64,000 bases of DNA from DATCJA01 sp963814955 (GCA_963814955.1 CAWFEX010000004.1:620001-684000); one strand, 5' to 3'; shown: positions 26,701 to 34,927, counted from the stretch's first letter. Notes: a model not told the origin generated them from the letters alone. A program made the numbers and translations.

Positions 26701-26849
26701 ATCTCGGACCCGACGGCGGCGAGGGGGGCGGTCGAGTAGTTGCCGCCGGCTCTCCCGAAAAAGTGGCGGAGTGCGACGACTCGCATACAGGCCGTGCGCT
26801 GCGCCAGGTGCTGGCGGCGGGCCGCGCGCGGGCTTATGCAGGGAGGTAG
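23760..26849 (+). CDS. uvrA: Excinuclease ABC subunit A
   Basis: 1029 residues; UvrA is usually about 940. It dimerises, loads UvrB at bulky lesions and starts nucleotide excision repair. Seen: first Walker A GVSGSGKSS (39-47), zinc modules CRQC and CRPC..CPTC, first signature TLSGGEAQRINLATSLGS with LDEPSIGLHPRDN, second Walker A GVSGSGKST, second zinc module CEAC..CDQC, and second signature TLSGGEAQRIKIAAHL. The extra length comes from in-frame insertions: three 11-residue repeats at 187-219, a word-repeat segment near residues 298-312 and a Gly/Pro/Ser-rich loop after FVIDGDPS. All catalytic motifs remain. The glycosylase gene overlaps its 3' end. Confidence 0.97.
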   Translation: MPDATSPRRRPLVVRGARTHNLKNVDVTLPSGKLAVITGVSGSGKSSLAFDTIYAEGQRRYVESLSAYARQFLERMEKPDVDRIDGICPAIAIRQKNSVRNPRSTVGTMTEIHDYMRLLYARVGRTYCRQCGNEVTRETAEVVARRLGELPAGARILIGFEMPVVALPSADTDSAEESENDGDVSSKAGHHDRTGPAKAGHYEGMGSANAGHYERNGIDAIAETLNVLRRRGFGRLLINDNAVSVDEVDPAALRGRSTVEVVVDRVRIEGDLRSRLTDSIETSYREGGGSAFAVVLPNQEPLNSNLEPGTRTPERLVFSERFECRPCGIAYEAPQPRLFSFNNPFGACPTCHGFGNIIELDMNLVVPDQTKTINQGAIEPWSKPHYRAQLAELKRAARRGAVRLDVPWADLTDDERRFVIDGDPSPGSGSPGPSGANGGAQNTGNGRAASKDKYGGIRGFFRWLERKKYKVHVRVFLSRYRGYLPCPDCGGSRLRREARDVRVAGQTIDAVSALTVRAAQEFFTGLQLTEKEAAVAAKVLREIRRRLSFLVDVGLDYLTLDRLSSTLSGGEAQRINLATSLGSALVGTLYVLDEPSIGLHPRDNQRLIDILRQLRDQGNTVLVVEHDEDMIRVADHIVDMGLGAGEQGGRVVFSGDLPGLLQEPRSLTAKYLRHELAIPVPSPRRRGAGQKVRLFGATEHNLQGIDVEIPMNTLTCVTGVSGSGKSTLVHDVLYAAIKRAKGDWDRRVGGFSRLEGLEFISDVVLVDQAPIGRTPRSNPVTYLKAFDPIRELLASTKDARSRGLTPSHFSFNVPGGRCEACQGEGQVRVEMQFLADVFVPCDQCDGMRFKPNILDVRYRGKNVHQVLEMTVREALTFFGTSPKVLRRLQVLDEIGLGYLRLGQPATTLSGGEAQRIKIAAHLASFSGERVLYILDEPTTGLHFDDISKLLAAFRKLVEAGHTLLVIEHNLDVVKTADYIIDLGPDGGEGGGRVVAAGSPEKVAECDDSHTGRALRQVLAAGRARAYAGR
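24318..24416 (+). repeat. Three in-frame 33-bp repeats inside uvrA
   Basis: Units start at 24318, 24351 and 24384 and encode KAGHHDRTGPA, KAGHYEGMGSA and NAGHYERNG.. The middle of the array includes the hairpin GTCCGGC-TAAA-GCCGGAC (24343-24360) followed by ACTACG, the same element that occurs between genes at 40653-40670. An intergenic-type repeat has been accommodated in the reading frame. Confidence 0.85.
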
Positions 26850-27450
26850 TAACCCCCTTCCCCGATCGTTTTACGAACGGCCCACGTTGACGGTCGCGGA
26901 GGAACTTCTCGGTAAAGTGCTGGTGCATCGCACCGCGGGCGGCGTGGCTGCGGGTGTGATCGTCGAAGCAGAGGCGTACATCGGTGAGGACGACCCCGCC
27001 TGCCACGCGGCAGCCGGACCGACCACCAGAAATGCACCGCTTTACGGCCAACCGGGTATCGCGTACGTGTATCTCAACTACGGCATTCACTATCTGGTGA
27101 ACGCGGTCACTGAAGTCGAAGGGCGCCCTGCCGCGGTGTTGATTCGTGCCCTCGAACCGGTCGACGGACTCACGCTGATGAAGAAGCGCCGCGCACCTGC
27201 CGGCAACCACATTCCGGACACCGATTTATGTCGAGGGCCCGGCAATTTGTCGCGTGCGCTGGGGATTACGCTGGCCGAGAACCAGGTGGATCTCGTGTCG
27301 GGCCGGCTCGTCATCGAAGATCGCGGTGTCGCTGTGAAGAAGATCTCGTGGGGACCGCGCATCGGCATTCGTGTCGGCGTCGAGAAACCGTGGCGGTGTT
27401 GGATCGCCAGTCACCCCGCCGTCTCAGGGCCTCGAATCGGCGAAACCTGA
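26836..27450 (+). CDS. DNA-3-methyladenine (alkyladenine) glycosylase
   Basis: 204 residues of the AAG/MPG family, which excises alkylated and deaminated purines in base excision repair. Seen: SFYERPTLTVAEELLGKVLV, the catalytic region VIVEAEAYIGEDDPACHAAA with the conserved Glu, RNAPLYGQPGIAYVYLNYGI (intercalating Tyr region), LCRGPGNLSRALGI, and ISWGPRIGIRVGVEKPWRCW at the end. The ATG lies inside the last codons of uvrA (14-base overlap), which indicates translational coupling of two repair genes. Length is normal for bacterial members. Confidence 0.93.
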   Translation: MQGGSNPLPRSFYERPTLTVAEELLGKVLVHRTAGGVAAGVIVEAEAYIGEDDPACHAAAGPTTRNAPLYGQPGIAYVYLNYGIHYLVNAVTEVEGRPAAVLIRALEPVDGLTLMKKRRAPAGNHIPDTDLCRGPGNLSRALGITLAENQVDLVSGRLVIEDRGVAVKKISWGPRIGIRVGVEKPWRCWIASHPAVSGPRIGET

Positions 27451-27555
27451 ACGAGTGGGGCGGGTTCCACGCGGCGGCCTCAAGCCATCGCCGCGTGGAC
27501 CCGCCGAACGGACCCGGCGCACACGTCCGAATGATAGAGTGAATCAAATAGATAC

Positions 27556-28956
27556 ATGGGCAAAACACTTCTGCAGAAAGTCTGGGATCTGCATACCGTG
27601 CGCACCCTGCCGACGGGGCAGACCCAGCTGTTCATCGGTCTCCACCTCGTGCACGAGGTCACGTCACCGCAGGCGTTCGATGTCCTGCGCGCGCGAGGGT
27701 GGAAAGTCGCGCGTCTGGATCGCACGTTTGCGACCGTCGATCACATCGTGCCGACGCGCGAGCGCACGCGTCCCTTCATTGACCTCATGGCCGAGGACAT
27801 GATCGCGTCGCTCGAGCGCAACTGCCGGGACTTCGGCGTACAGCTGGCTGGTCTTGATGACGATCGTCAGGGCATCGTTCACGTGATCGGGCCCGAGCTT
27901 GGTCTGACACAACCTGCCATGACCATTGCGTGTGGCGACAGTCATACATCGACACACGGTGCGTTCGGCGCCGTTGCGTTGGGCATCGGGACATCTCAGG
28001 TGCGCGACGTGCTCGCTTCACAGTGTTTGGCGATGGAACCGATGAAGGTGCGTCGTATCCGTGTTTCAGGCCAGTTGCCCTCCGGTGTCTACGCCAAGGA
28101 CGTCATCCTTACCATCATCAACAGACTTGGCGTGGGCGGTGGTGTGGGCTACGCGTACCAGTACGGCGGCGACACCATCGAGCGCATGTCGATGGACGAG
28201 CGCATGACGATCTGCAACATGTCGATCGAGGGCGGGGCTCGCGTCGGGTACGTCAACCCCGATGAAACGACGTTCGAGTACATCAAGGGGCGCCCGTTTG
28301 CGCCGAAGGAAGACAGCTTCGAAAGGGCACGCCGGTGGTGGAGATCGATGGCCTCTGATTCGGACGCGCGCTATGACGATGAGGTGACGATCAAGGCTGA
28401 GGAGCTGACACCGGTGGTGACCTGGGGCGTCAATCCGGGGCAGTCCGTGCCGGTAACCGGCCGAGTGCCGAAGGATGGTCCGTCTGACCTGGATCGCCAG
28501 GCAATTGCTGACGCTCGCAGCTATATGGGTTTCGACGGGGGAGAAGCTATTGCCGGAATGCGCGTCGACGTCGCATTCATCGGCTCCTGCACCAACTCGC
28601 GTCTTTCCGATCTTCGCGAGGCGGCGCGAATCGTGCGCGGCCATCGCGTCGCATCGCACGTGAAGGCACTGGTTGTGCCGGGTTCAGTATCGGTGAAGCG
28701 CGCGGCGGAGCAGGAAGGGCTCGACGAAATTTTCCGGACGGCGGGTTTCGAGTGGCGAGGGGCTGGTTGCTCGATGTGCCTCGGGATGAATCCCGACAAG
28801 CTCGAAGGGCGACAGGTCTGTGCCTCATCGTCGAATCGCAACTTCAAGGGGCGTCAGGGAAGTCCGACGGGCCGGACGTTGCTCATGAGCCCCGCTATGG
28901 TGGCCGCGGCAGCCATTACTGGTGTAGTAACCGACGTAAGGACGATGGTGAAGTGA
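27556..28956 (+). CDS. leuC: 3-isopropylmalate dehydratase large subunit
   Basis: 466 residues, normal length. With LeuD it isomerises 2-isopropylmalate to 3-isopropylmalate in leucine biosynthesis, in the cytoplasm. MGKTLLQKVWDLHTVR, DHIVPTRERTRPF, GDSHTSTHGAFGAVALGIGT, GSCTNSRLSDLREAARIVRG, and GCSMCLGMNPDKLEGRQVCA are visible. The three 4Fe-4S ligands are the Cys in GSCTNSR and the two in CSMC. leuD follows after one base. leuB is not in the window. Confidence 0.97.
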   Translation: MGKTLLQKVWDLHTVRTLPTGQTQLFIGLHLVHEVTSPQAFDVLRARGWKVARLDRTFATVDHIVPTRERTRPFIDLMAEDMIASLERNCRDFGVQLAGLDDDRQGIVHVIGPELGLTQPAMTIACGDSHTSTHGAFGAVALGIGTSQVRDVLASQCLAMEPMKVRRIRVSGQLPSGVYAKDVILTIINRLGVGGGVGYAYQYGGDTIERMSMDERMTICNMSIEGGARVGYVNPDETTFEYIKGRPFAPKEDSFERARRWWRSMASDSDARYDDEVTIKAEELTPVVTWGVNPGQSVPVTGRVPKDGPSDLDRQAIADARSYMGFDGGEAIAGMRVDVAFIGSCTNSRLSDLREAARIVRGHRVASHVKALVVPGSVSVKRAAEQEGLDEIFRTAGFEWRGAGCSMCLGMNPDKLEGRQVCASSSNRNFKGRQGSPTGRTLLMSPAMVAAAAITGVVTDVRTMVK

Positions 28957-28957
28957 C

Positions 28958-29572
28958 GTGGAAGCCCAACGAATCGTACGGATAGAAGGCACCGCGCTTC
29001 CTCTGCGCGGCAACGACATCGACACCGACCGTATCATGCCGGCGCGCTATCTGCGCGCAGTGACGTTCGAAGGGCTGGAGCGGTATCTCTTCGAAGACGA
29101 GCGCAAAGGGTCGGCCGCCGGTGACAAGGCCAGCGCGACCCACCCATTCGACGATGCCCGATACCGCGGCGCATCGATCCTCGTCGTCAACCGCAACTTC
29201 GGCTGTGGCTCGTCGCGCGAGCATGCGCCACAGGCATTGCTCCGCTCGGGAATTCGTGCGGTGCTGGGCGAATCGTTTTCAGAGATTTTCTTCGGGAATT
29301 CGTTGATGATAGGGCTCGCATGCGTCAGTGCGGCGTCCGACCAGATTCGCGAGTTGATGGAGCTGATCGAAAGGCAGCCGGCTGCACGACTCACGCTCGA
29401 TCTTCGGAACGGTACCTGCGAAACCAACGGCTTCCGCTGTCCAATTACGCTGCCCGCTCACGCACGTGATGCGCTTGTCAACGGCACGTGGGACACGACC
29501 GGGCTGCTGTTGGAGCGGTACGAAGAAGTGAATGCGGTAGCGGACAAACTCCCGTACGTCGCGGGATTTTGA
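28958..29572 (+). CDS. leuD: 3-isopropylmalate dehydratase small subunit
   Basis: 204 residues from a GTG one base after leuC, so the two are co-translated. It supplies the swivel domain that completes the active site: GNDIDTDRIMPARYLRAVTF near the N terminus, NFGCGSSREHAPQALLRSGI, then ESFSEIFFGNSLMIGLACV. Length is normal. The following 110 bases carry hairpin repeats and then the convergent LysR-type gene. Confidence 0.96.
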   Translation: MEAQRIVRIEGTALPLRGNDIDTDRIMPARYLRAVTFEGLERYLFEDERKGSAAGDKASATHPFDDARYRGASILVVNRNFGCGSSREHAPQALLRSGIRAVLGESFSEIFFGNSLMIGLACVSAASDQIRELMELIERQPAARLTLDLRNGTCETNGFRCPITLPAHARDALVNGTWDTTGLLLERYEEVNAVADKLPYVAGF

Positions 29573-29588
29573 AACGGTCCATCTTTCC

Positions 29589-29677
29589 GCGCACGCTAAA
29601 GCGTGCGCTCTACGAAGTGCGTGGTGCGTACGTGGTGCGTATGCGTCGTGCGTAGCGCGCAGGCTTCAGCCTGCGCG
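29589..29677. repeat. Two tetraloop hairpins after leuD
   Basis: GCGCACGC-TAAA-GCGTGCGC (29589-29608) and CGCGCAGGC-TTCA-GCCTGCGCG (29656-29677), separated by GTGCGTACGTGGTGCGTATGCGTCGTGCGT-like repeats and followed by two half copies (CCTCAGCCTGCGCGT). They sit between the converging leuD and LysR genes and may act as bidirectional terminators. Confidence 0.75.
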
Positions 29678-29684
29678 TCGACCC

Positions 29685-30611
29685 TCAGCCTGCGCGTGGA
29701 CCCTCAGCCTGCGCGTACGCACTCCGACGACCGGTGCGGTCCTCCTCGACGAGCGCCAGAAACGCAGTCGACGCGTGCGACCGCTCGCCCGCCTTCCGGT
29801 AAACCAGCCGCACCTGCCGCCTCAGGCGAATCTCGGGCATCGTCAGCGCAACCAGCTCGCCGCGTCCGATCTCCGATTCCGCGCAGCGCCGCGGCAATAG
29901 CGCCACGCCCATCTTCAACGCAACCGCGCGCTTGATCCCCTCGAGGCTTGGGAGCGACACGAGGATGTTCGCCGGTATGTGGTGCTGCTCGAACAGTCGC
30001 AGGACGCGATCCCGGACGTGCGACGGGTCGTTATGGGCAATGACTGTCTGCCGCCCGCATTCCGCCAGCGTGACTTCCTTGGCGTGGGCGAGCGGATGGG
30101 ATGGATGCACGAGCATGACCAGCTCATCGTGGCCGAGCACGATCGCACCGAGCTTTGGTTCCGCCGGCTGGAACGTCAGGACCCCGAAGTCCAGACTGCC
30201 CTGAGCGACTTCGGCGCCGATCTGACGGGCGGGGATGCGACGGACGTCAATGTGCACGAGCGGGTGGGTATCGCGGAACCGCTGAACCAGGGGAAGAACC
30301 ACATGCACCGAGGCTTCGTTGACGCCAATGAGAACACGCCCGCGGCGCAAGTCCCGAAGCTCTTTGACGGCTGCCTCCGCTTCTTCTGACAGCCGGAGCA
30401 GACGGTCGGCGTAATCGCGGAGAAGACGTCCCGCGTCGGTCAGCGTGGCGTCCTTGGTCGCGCGGTCGAACAGGCGCTCCCCCACGCTCTCTTCGAGCCT
30501 GCGGACGGCCTGGCTGACTGCCGGCTGGGTACGGTGGAGCTTCATTGCCGCCCGTGAAAAGCTCCGTTCGGTCGCCACTTTGAGGAAAACTTTGAGTTCG
30601 CTCAGCTCCAC
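29685..30611 (-). CDS. LysR-type transcriptional regulator
   Basis: 308 residues. N-terminal winged helix-turn-helix (ELSELKVFLKVATERSFSRA, AMKLHRTQPAVSQAVRRLEE), linker helix, then the periplasmic-binding-like effector domain (VLIGVNEASVHVVLPLVQRF, FGVLTFQPAEPKLGAIVLGH). The GTG at 30611 is chosen because GGGAG lies 8 bases upstream and the domain starts right there; a TTG 24 bases earlier is possible. It diverges from leuA with 220 bases between, the classic LysR arrangement, so leuA and perhaps itself are likely targets. The effector is unknown. Confidence 0.9.
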   Translation of the reverse strand: MELSELKVFLKVATERSFSRAAMKLHRTQPAVSQAVRRLEESVGERLFDRATKDATLTDAGRLLRDYADRLLRLSEEAEAAVKELRDLRRGRVLIGVNEASVHVVLPLVQRFRDTHPLVHIDVRRIPARQIGAEVAQGSLDFGVLTFQPAEPKLGAIVLGHDELVMLVHPSHPLAHAKEVTLAECGRQTVIAHNDPSHVRDRVLRLFEQHHIPANILVSLPSLEGIKRAVALKMGVALLPRRCAESEIGRGELVALTMPEIRLRRQVRLVYRKAGERSHASTAFLALVEEDRTGRRSAYAQAEGPRAG

Positions 30612-30710
30612 TGACGAAGCTCCCAGGAGGACCAATCAGGGGTCGGCCCGGTTGATGCCCGGCATAAATGCAGGGCTTGGACTATAAATACAAATAATCC
30701 AAACAGAATA

Positions 30711-30732
30711 ATTATCATTTTGACATTATCAT
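30711..30732. promoter_or_regulatory. Direct repeat in the lysR-leuA control region
   Basis: ATTATCAT occurs at 30711-30718 and 30725-30732, 14 bases apart, within an unusually AT-rich stretch (30675-30732) of a GC-rich genome. It is placed about 100 bases from both starts in the divergent region. A regulator site or promoter overlap is plausible; the T-N11-A pattern typical of LysR sites was not unambiguous. Confidence 0.45.
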
Positions 30733-30834
30733 AGCCAGTCGCGTCTACTGGCAGGACGGGAACTCCAGCCCGCCGGCCTGGGGGAACCGGGCCCAGGCGA
30801 AGGGTCGGGGCCAAACTGGCGCGAGGCATTCCAC

Positions 30835-32085
30835 ATGACCGAACAAAGCGTGCGGATTTTCGATACGACGCTGCGTGATGGCGAACAGGCCCCAGGCTTC
30901 TCGCTGCGTACATCCGAAAAGCTGCAGCTTGCCCGCCAGCTCGACGATCTTGGCGTCGACATCATCGAGGCCGGTTTTCCTATCGCCTCGCCCGCCGATG
31001 CCGAAGCGGTGCGTCGAATCGCCACCGAAATCCGCCGGCCGATTATCGCGTGTTTGGCTCGTTGTCACCGTGCGGATCTGGAGAAGGCCGCATGGTCGAT
31101 TGAGCCGGCGGCGAGGGGACGTATCCATACGTTCATCGCCACATCGGACCTTCACATGCAGGCGAAGCTCCGAATCAGCCGCGAGCAGTGCCTGGAAGCG
31201 GCGGTCGAGTCCGTCCGTTTCGCGCGCCAGCACACCGACGACGTGCAGTTTTCCGCGGAAGACGCCACGCGCAGCGACATCGATTTTCTGTGTCGTGTCG
31301 TAGAGGCCGTCATCGCCGCAGGGGCCACCACGATCAACCTTCCGGATACCGTCGGCTTTGCCACACCGGACGACACACGCGACTTCTTCACGCGGATTCG
31401 CGAGCGGGTGCCCAACACCGGCGACGTGGTGTTCAGCACACACTGCCACGACGATCTCGGACTGGCGGTGGCGAACTCGATTGCCGCGGTGCAAGGCGGC
31501 GCCCGACAGGTCGAGTGCACGGTGAACGGTATCGGCGAACGCGCCGGTAATGCCGCGCTCGAAGAAATTGTGATGGCGTTTCACGTGCGCCGCGATCGTT
31601 TCCCGTACTCGGTCGGCATCCAGCACAGACAGCTTTATCCGTCGAGCGAGATGGTGACCCGGCTGACCGGTCAGGGCGTGCAGGTCAACAAGGCCGTCGT
31701 CGGCCGGAACGCGTTCGCGCACGAGGCGGGCATACATCAGGACGGCATCCTGAAGGACCGCCGCACCTACGAAATCATGCGGGCTGAAGATGTCGGCGCG
31801 CCGTGGAACCCGCTCGTGCTGGGCAAGCACTCGGGACGCCACGCCGTGCAGAAGCGCTGCAACGAGCTGGGCCTCGAGGTGCAGGGTGCCGAGCTCGTCG
31901 AGATCTACCGTGCGCTGATGGACATCGCGGACGAGCGGAAGACCATCACCGACAACGACATTGTTGGCGTCGTGAGCAACGTTCGCACCGCACGGCCCAC
32001 CTCGTCAGGGACCGTTGATCCGTTCGACACGCCGGCAGCCGGACACCCCGCGCTCCATGAATCGGGGTACGGACACGGCGTATAA
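30835..32085 (+). CDS. leuA: 2-isopropylmalate synthase-type enzyme lacking the regulatory domain
   Basis: 416 residues. The catalytic HMGL TIM barrel is complete: RIFDTTLRDGEQAPGFSLRT, ADIIEAGFP-like region, FSTHCHDDLGLAVANSIAAV (metal-binding HxH) and NAFAHEAGIHQDGILKDRRT. LeuA condenses acetyl-CoA with 2-oxoisovalerate, the committed step of leucine synthesis. Typical enzymes have about 500 residues with a C-terminal LeuA_dimer domain that senses leucine; this one stops soon after DNDIVGVVSNVRTARPTSSG. It may be feedback-insensitive, or act on another 2-oxo acid (homocitrate or citramalate synthase relatives). Confidence 0.85.
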   Translation: MTEQSVRIFDTTLRDGEQAPGFSLRTSEKLQLARQLDDLGVDIIEAGFPIASPADAEAVRRIATEIRRPIIACLARCHRADLEKAAWSIEPAARGRIHTFIATSDLHMQAKLRISREQCLEAAVESVRFARQHTDDVQFSAEDATRSDIDFLCRVVEAVIAAGATTINLPDTVGFATPDDTRDFFTRIRERVPNTGDVVFSTHCHDDLGLAVANSIAAVQGGARQVECTVNGIGERAGNAALEEIVMAFHVRRDRFPYSVGIQHRQLYPSSEMVTRLTGQGVQVNKAVVGRNAFAHEAGIHQDGILKDRRTYEIMRAEDVGAPWNPLVLGKHSGRHAVQKRCNELGLEVQGAELVEIYRALMDIADERKTITDNDIVGVVSNVRTARPTSSGTVDPFDTPAAGHPALHESGYGHGV

Positions 32086-32094
32086 AGCCTGAAA

Positions 32095-33225
32095 TCACTC
32101 GTCGGCGGTGTCTTTCACGTCCGGCGTCTTGAGCTTTGAGGCGCGATCCGCCTGGGCCGCCGCACCGACGACCACCTGCGGCGCCGCCATCTGAATCTTC
32201 CGCTCCGAAAATACTCGAAGAATCCGCTTCCTCAATTCGCGCCCGACCAGCCACTGCTTCTGCGGCACGGTCTTGATTCGCGCCTTGATGAGGAGCTGAC
32301 CCTGCTCGAACGCGTCCACGCCGTACACCTCCAGCGGCGCGAGAATGTGCGGTCGATATTCCATGTCGTTCATCAAGCCGGCTGCCGCGTGCTGCATCGC
32401 GTCGACTGCGCGATCGACGTCGGCGTCATAGCCGAGTGCCACGGTCACAACGTAGTGCGCGAAATCCTTGGACATGTTCGCGAGCGTCTTGACTTCGCCA
32501 TTTGGAAAGATGTGGACGGTACCGGCCTCGTCGCGCAGCACGATCGTTCGGAGGTTCACCTGCTCCACGAGACCGCCCTGACCGTTGACAACCGCCGAAT
32601 CGCCCACGCGCACCTGGTCTTCGACAATCAGAAAGAACCCCGAAATGACGTCGCGCACGAGCGTCTGCGCACCGAAGCCGACCGCAAGGCCGACGATGCC
32701 GGCGCCCGTCAGCACCGGCGTGATGTCGATGTCCAGCTCGCGAAGAATCATCAGCCCCGCCATGCCGAGGACGACGATGGAGAGCGTCTTCTGCAGGATG
32801 CGCCCGAGCGTCTGGGCCCGTTTGGTCCGCTCGACCACATCGAGCCCCGAGCCCTGGCTCATTTCACGTTCGAACCGCCGGGCCGCAGCGGATCCGATTC
32901 TCACCATGACGTAGGCGCCGATGGCGATGATCACGATGCGGAGGCCTGCATCCAGCAGCCAGCCGAGCACGGCCTGCGGAGTGCTCCCGAAGTCCGTCTG
33001 GTAACCCGCAAACCGTGTGGCCGGAAGCAGCAACGCCATCCCTGCCACGATGAAAATCGTCAGCCGGATGACGCGCCGCGGGCGATCGACGAACATCGCC
33101 TCGAGGTTGGAATCGGCGATGACCGCGCGCAGGACGGATTGAGCGACGCGCGCTACCAGATCCGCGATGAGGTACGCGGCTGCGATCGCAAGCGTGACGG
33201 CGAAAACTAGCTCAAGAGACAGCAC
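32095..33225 (-). CDS. MscS-family mechanosensitive channel
   Basis: 376 residues. Transmembrane segments lie at about 3-25, 50-70, 82-105 and 150-200. The pore helix and beta domain match MscS: GAGIVGLAVGFGAQTLVRDV, ISGFFLIVEDQVRVGDSAVV, VNLRTIVLRDEAGTVHIFPN. The C terminus is alpha/beta and ends in a charged tail. Such channels open under membrane tension and release solutes on osmotic downshock. It begins directly (no gap) after the stop of the HtrA gene upstream, so the two form an envelope-stress operon. Confidence 0.9.
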   Translation of the reverse strand: MLSLELVFAVTLAIAAAYLIADLVARVAQSVLRAVIADSNLEAMFVDRPRRVIRLTIFIVAGMALLLPATRFAGYQTDFGSTPQAVLGWLLDAGLRIVIIAIGAYVMVRIGSAAARRFEREMSQGSGLDVVERTKRAQTLGRILQKTLSIVVLGMAGLMILRELDIDITPVLTGAGIVGLAVGFGAQTLVRDVISGFFLIVEDQVRVGDSAVVNGQGGLVEQVNLRTIVLRDEAGTVHIFPNGEVKTLANMSKDFAHYVVTVALGYDADVDRAVDAMQHAAAGLMNDMEYRPHILAPLEVYGVDAFEQGQLLIKARIKTVPQKQWLVGRELRKRILRVFSERKIQMAAPQVVVGAAAQADRASKLKTPDVKDTADE

Positions 33226-34413
33226 TCAATTCGCACTGCCGCTCTGAATCGGGATTCGCAGCTCGACCCGGCGCCCCTCGCGAATGACGACCACGGTCGC
33301 CGAGCTGCCGATTCGCGCGTCCTGAATCAGGCGCGACAGCTGTCCGCCATCGGCAACCGCGGTTCCGTTGAAGCTGATGATCACGTCGCCAGGCCGCAGG
33401 CCCGCTTCATACGCGGCGGCATCGCGGCGCATCGCTTGTACCAGCACTCCCCGCGCGTCGCCAATATCGAGCTGCTCGGCCATCAGCGTCGACAGCGGAG
33501 CAATCTCCACATATCCGATCGATCCGCGACGCACTTCGCCGTACTGCGTCAGATCGCTGACCACCCTGCGCGCAAGATTGCTCGGGACGGCAAAGCCGAT
33601 CCCCTGGTAGCCGCCGCTCTGACTGAAAATGGCCGTATTGATGCCGACGAGCTCGCCACGGGCGTTGACGAGCGCCCCGCCCGAATTGCCTGGATTGATC
33701 GCCGCGTCCGTCTGGATGAAATCCTCATACGCGGAGATCCCGACATTCGTTCTGCCAAGCGCAGAGATGATCCCGAGCGTCACCGTCTGATTGAGCTGAA
33801 ACGGGTTGCCGATGGCGAGCACCCATTCCGCCACCTTCAGCTTGCTCGAGTCTCCCCAGGGCACGGTCGGCAGATTGTTCGCGGCAACCTTCAGCAGCGC
33901 CAGGTCGGTCGCAGGGTCGACGCCGACAATCTGCGCCTCGACCTCGCGCCGGTCACCAAGAGACACCGTAACCGCCGGCAGCTGCCGCAACGAGATGCGC
34001 CCCGATTCTCCGGCCACGACGTGATTGTTCGTCAGCACGAGCCCGTTGCTGCTCACGACGACGCCCGAGCCAAGGCTCCGTTCGACCCCTCGCCGCGGCC
34101 CGAGGACGTCGTCAGGGTCGCCGAAGAAGAACTGGAAGAACGGATCGTTGGTAAATGGGGAATTCTGACGTCGAACCACCTGCACCGACGAGATGTTTGC
34201 CACGGCGGGGACGGTCTGTTCCGCGACACGCGAGAAGTCGGGCAGCGTTGCAGCGGCGGCGGCCGGCGCGGGCGGTACGATCTGCGGAGGCTGCGCGGTG
34301 GGATTCTGTGCGCGGGCGTCGCTGACCTGCCGCATGCGGCCGGTGATCACGAGTCCGGCAGCAAAGCCGCATGCGAGAAGGATCAGCGCCAGGAAAAGTC
34401 GACGGGCGTTCAT
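33226..34413 (-). CDS. HtrA/DegP-type serine protease with one PDZ domain
   Basis: 395 residues. An N-terminal signal or anchor (RLFLALILLACGFAAGLVIT) precedes the S1C protease: His131 in LTNNHVVAG, Asp170 in VDPATDLALLK, Ser244 in NPGNSGGALV. One PDZ domain follows (GVLVQAMRRDAAAYEAGLRP, GDVIISFNGTAVADGGQLSR). These periplasmic proteases degrade or refold damaged envelope proteins; single-PDZ forms are DegS-like in layout. It is followed without a gap by mscS and preceded by an hsp20 gene 4 bases away, suggesting a stress-response operon hsp20-htrA-mscS. Confidence 0.93.
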   Translation of the reverse strand: MNARRLFLALILLACGFAAGLVITGRMRQVSDARAQNPTAQPPQIVPPAPAAAAATLPDFSRVAEQTVPAVANISSVQVVRRQNSPFTNDPFFQFFFGDPDDVLGPRRGVERSLGSGVVVSSNGLVLTNNHVVAGESGRISLRQLPAVTVSLGDRREVEAQIVGVDPATDLALLKVAANNLPTVPWGDSSKLKVAEWVLAIGNPFQLNQTVTLGIISALGRTNVGISAYEDFIQTDAAINPGNSGGALVNARGELVGINTAIFSQSGGYQGIGFAVPSNLARRVVSDLTQYGEVRRGSIGYVEIAPLSTLMAEQLDIGDARGVLVQAMRRDAAAYEAGLRPGDVIISFNGTAVADGGQLSRLIQDARIGSSATVVVIREGRRVELRIPIQSGSAN

Positions 34414-34417
34414 TGAC

Positions 34418-34816
34418 TCAGGTGATGTGGATGCGGCGCACCTCGGGCGCGGCCTTGGGGCACGTTATCGTGAGCACGCCATCACGCAGGTCGGCAACGA
34501 TGTGTTCGGGCTCGACTGCCTCGGGAAGGTCGAACCTGCGGCTGAATGACCCGTGCCCGCGCTCCATCCGATGGTATTGCTCACACGTGACGCCTTGTTC
34601 GCGCCGCGCGCCCGACACCGTCAGGCGTCCGTCCTGCAGCTGGATCTGAATGTCATCGCGTCGCAGACCCGGAACTTCCGCCACGAGCACGTAGCGATCC
34701 GGCGTTTCGAAAAGGTCGAACGGAGGCACCCATCCCGCGGGTCCTGGTGCGAATCGTTCCAGACGCTGTTGAATCGCGAGGAGATCGCGAATGGGATCCC
34801 AGTGCGCGAATGCCAC
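34418..34816 (-). CDS. Hsp20/alpha-crystallin small heat-shock protein
   Basis: 132 residues. N terminus MAFAHWDPIRDLLAIQQRLE, then the alpha-crystallin domain: PPFDLFETPDRYVLVAEVPG, LRRDDIQIQLQDGRLTVSGA, and SFSRRFDLPEAVEPEHIVAD followed by DGVLTITCPKA. These ATP-independent chaperones hold unfolding proteins. Only 4 bases separate it from the HtrA gene, supporting co-transcription. The conserved C-terminal I-x-I motif appears as IHI in RRIHIT. Confidence 0.93.
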   Translation of the reverse strand: MAFAHWDPIRDLLAIQQRLERFAPGPAGWVPPFDLFETPDRYVLVAEVPGLRRDDIQIQLQDGRLTVSGARREQGVTCEQYHRMERGHGSFSRRFDLPEAVEPEHIVADLRDGVLTITCPKAAPEVRRIHIT

Positions 34817-34832
34817 GAAATCGATGCTATCA

Positions 34833-34927
34833 CTAGTCGGTAGCTCGGTGGTCGGTAGTCGGTAGTCGGTAGTCGGTAGTCCGTAGTCGGTCAGGCCGGT
34901 AGCTACCGTCTACCAGCTACCGACTAG
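34833..34927. repeat. GGTAGTC tandem array bounded by a 13-bp inverted repeat
   Basis: CTAGTCGGTAGCT (34833-34845) pairs with AGCTACCGACTAG (34915-34927). Between them GGTAGTC is repeated about five times with small changes, followed by CCGGTAGCTACCGTCTACC, itself partly palindromic. The element fills the divergent gap between hsp20 and efp, so both promoters must lie in or beside it. Confidence 0.85.
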
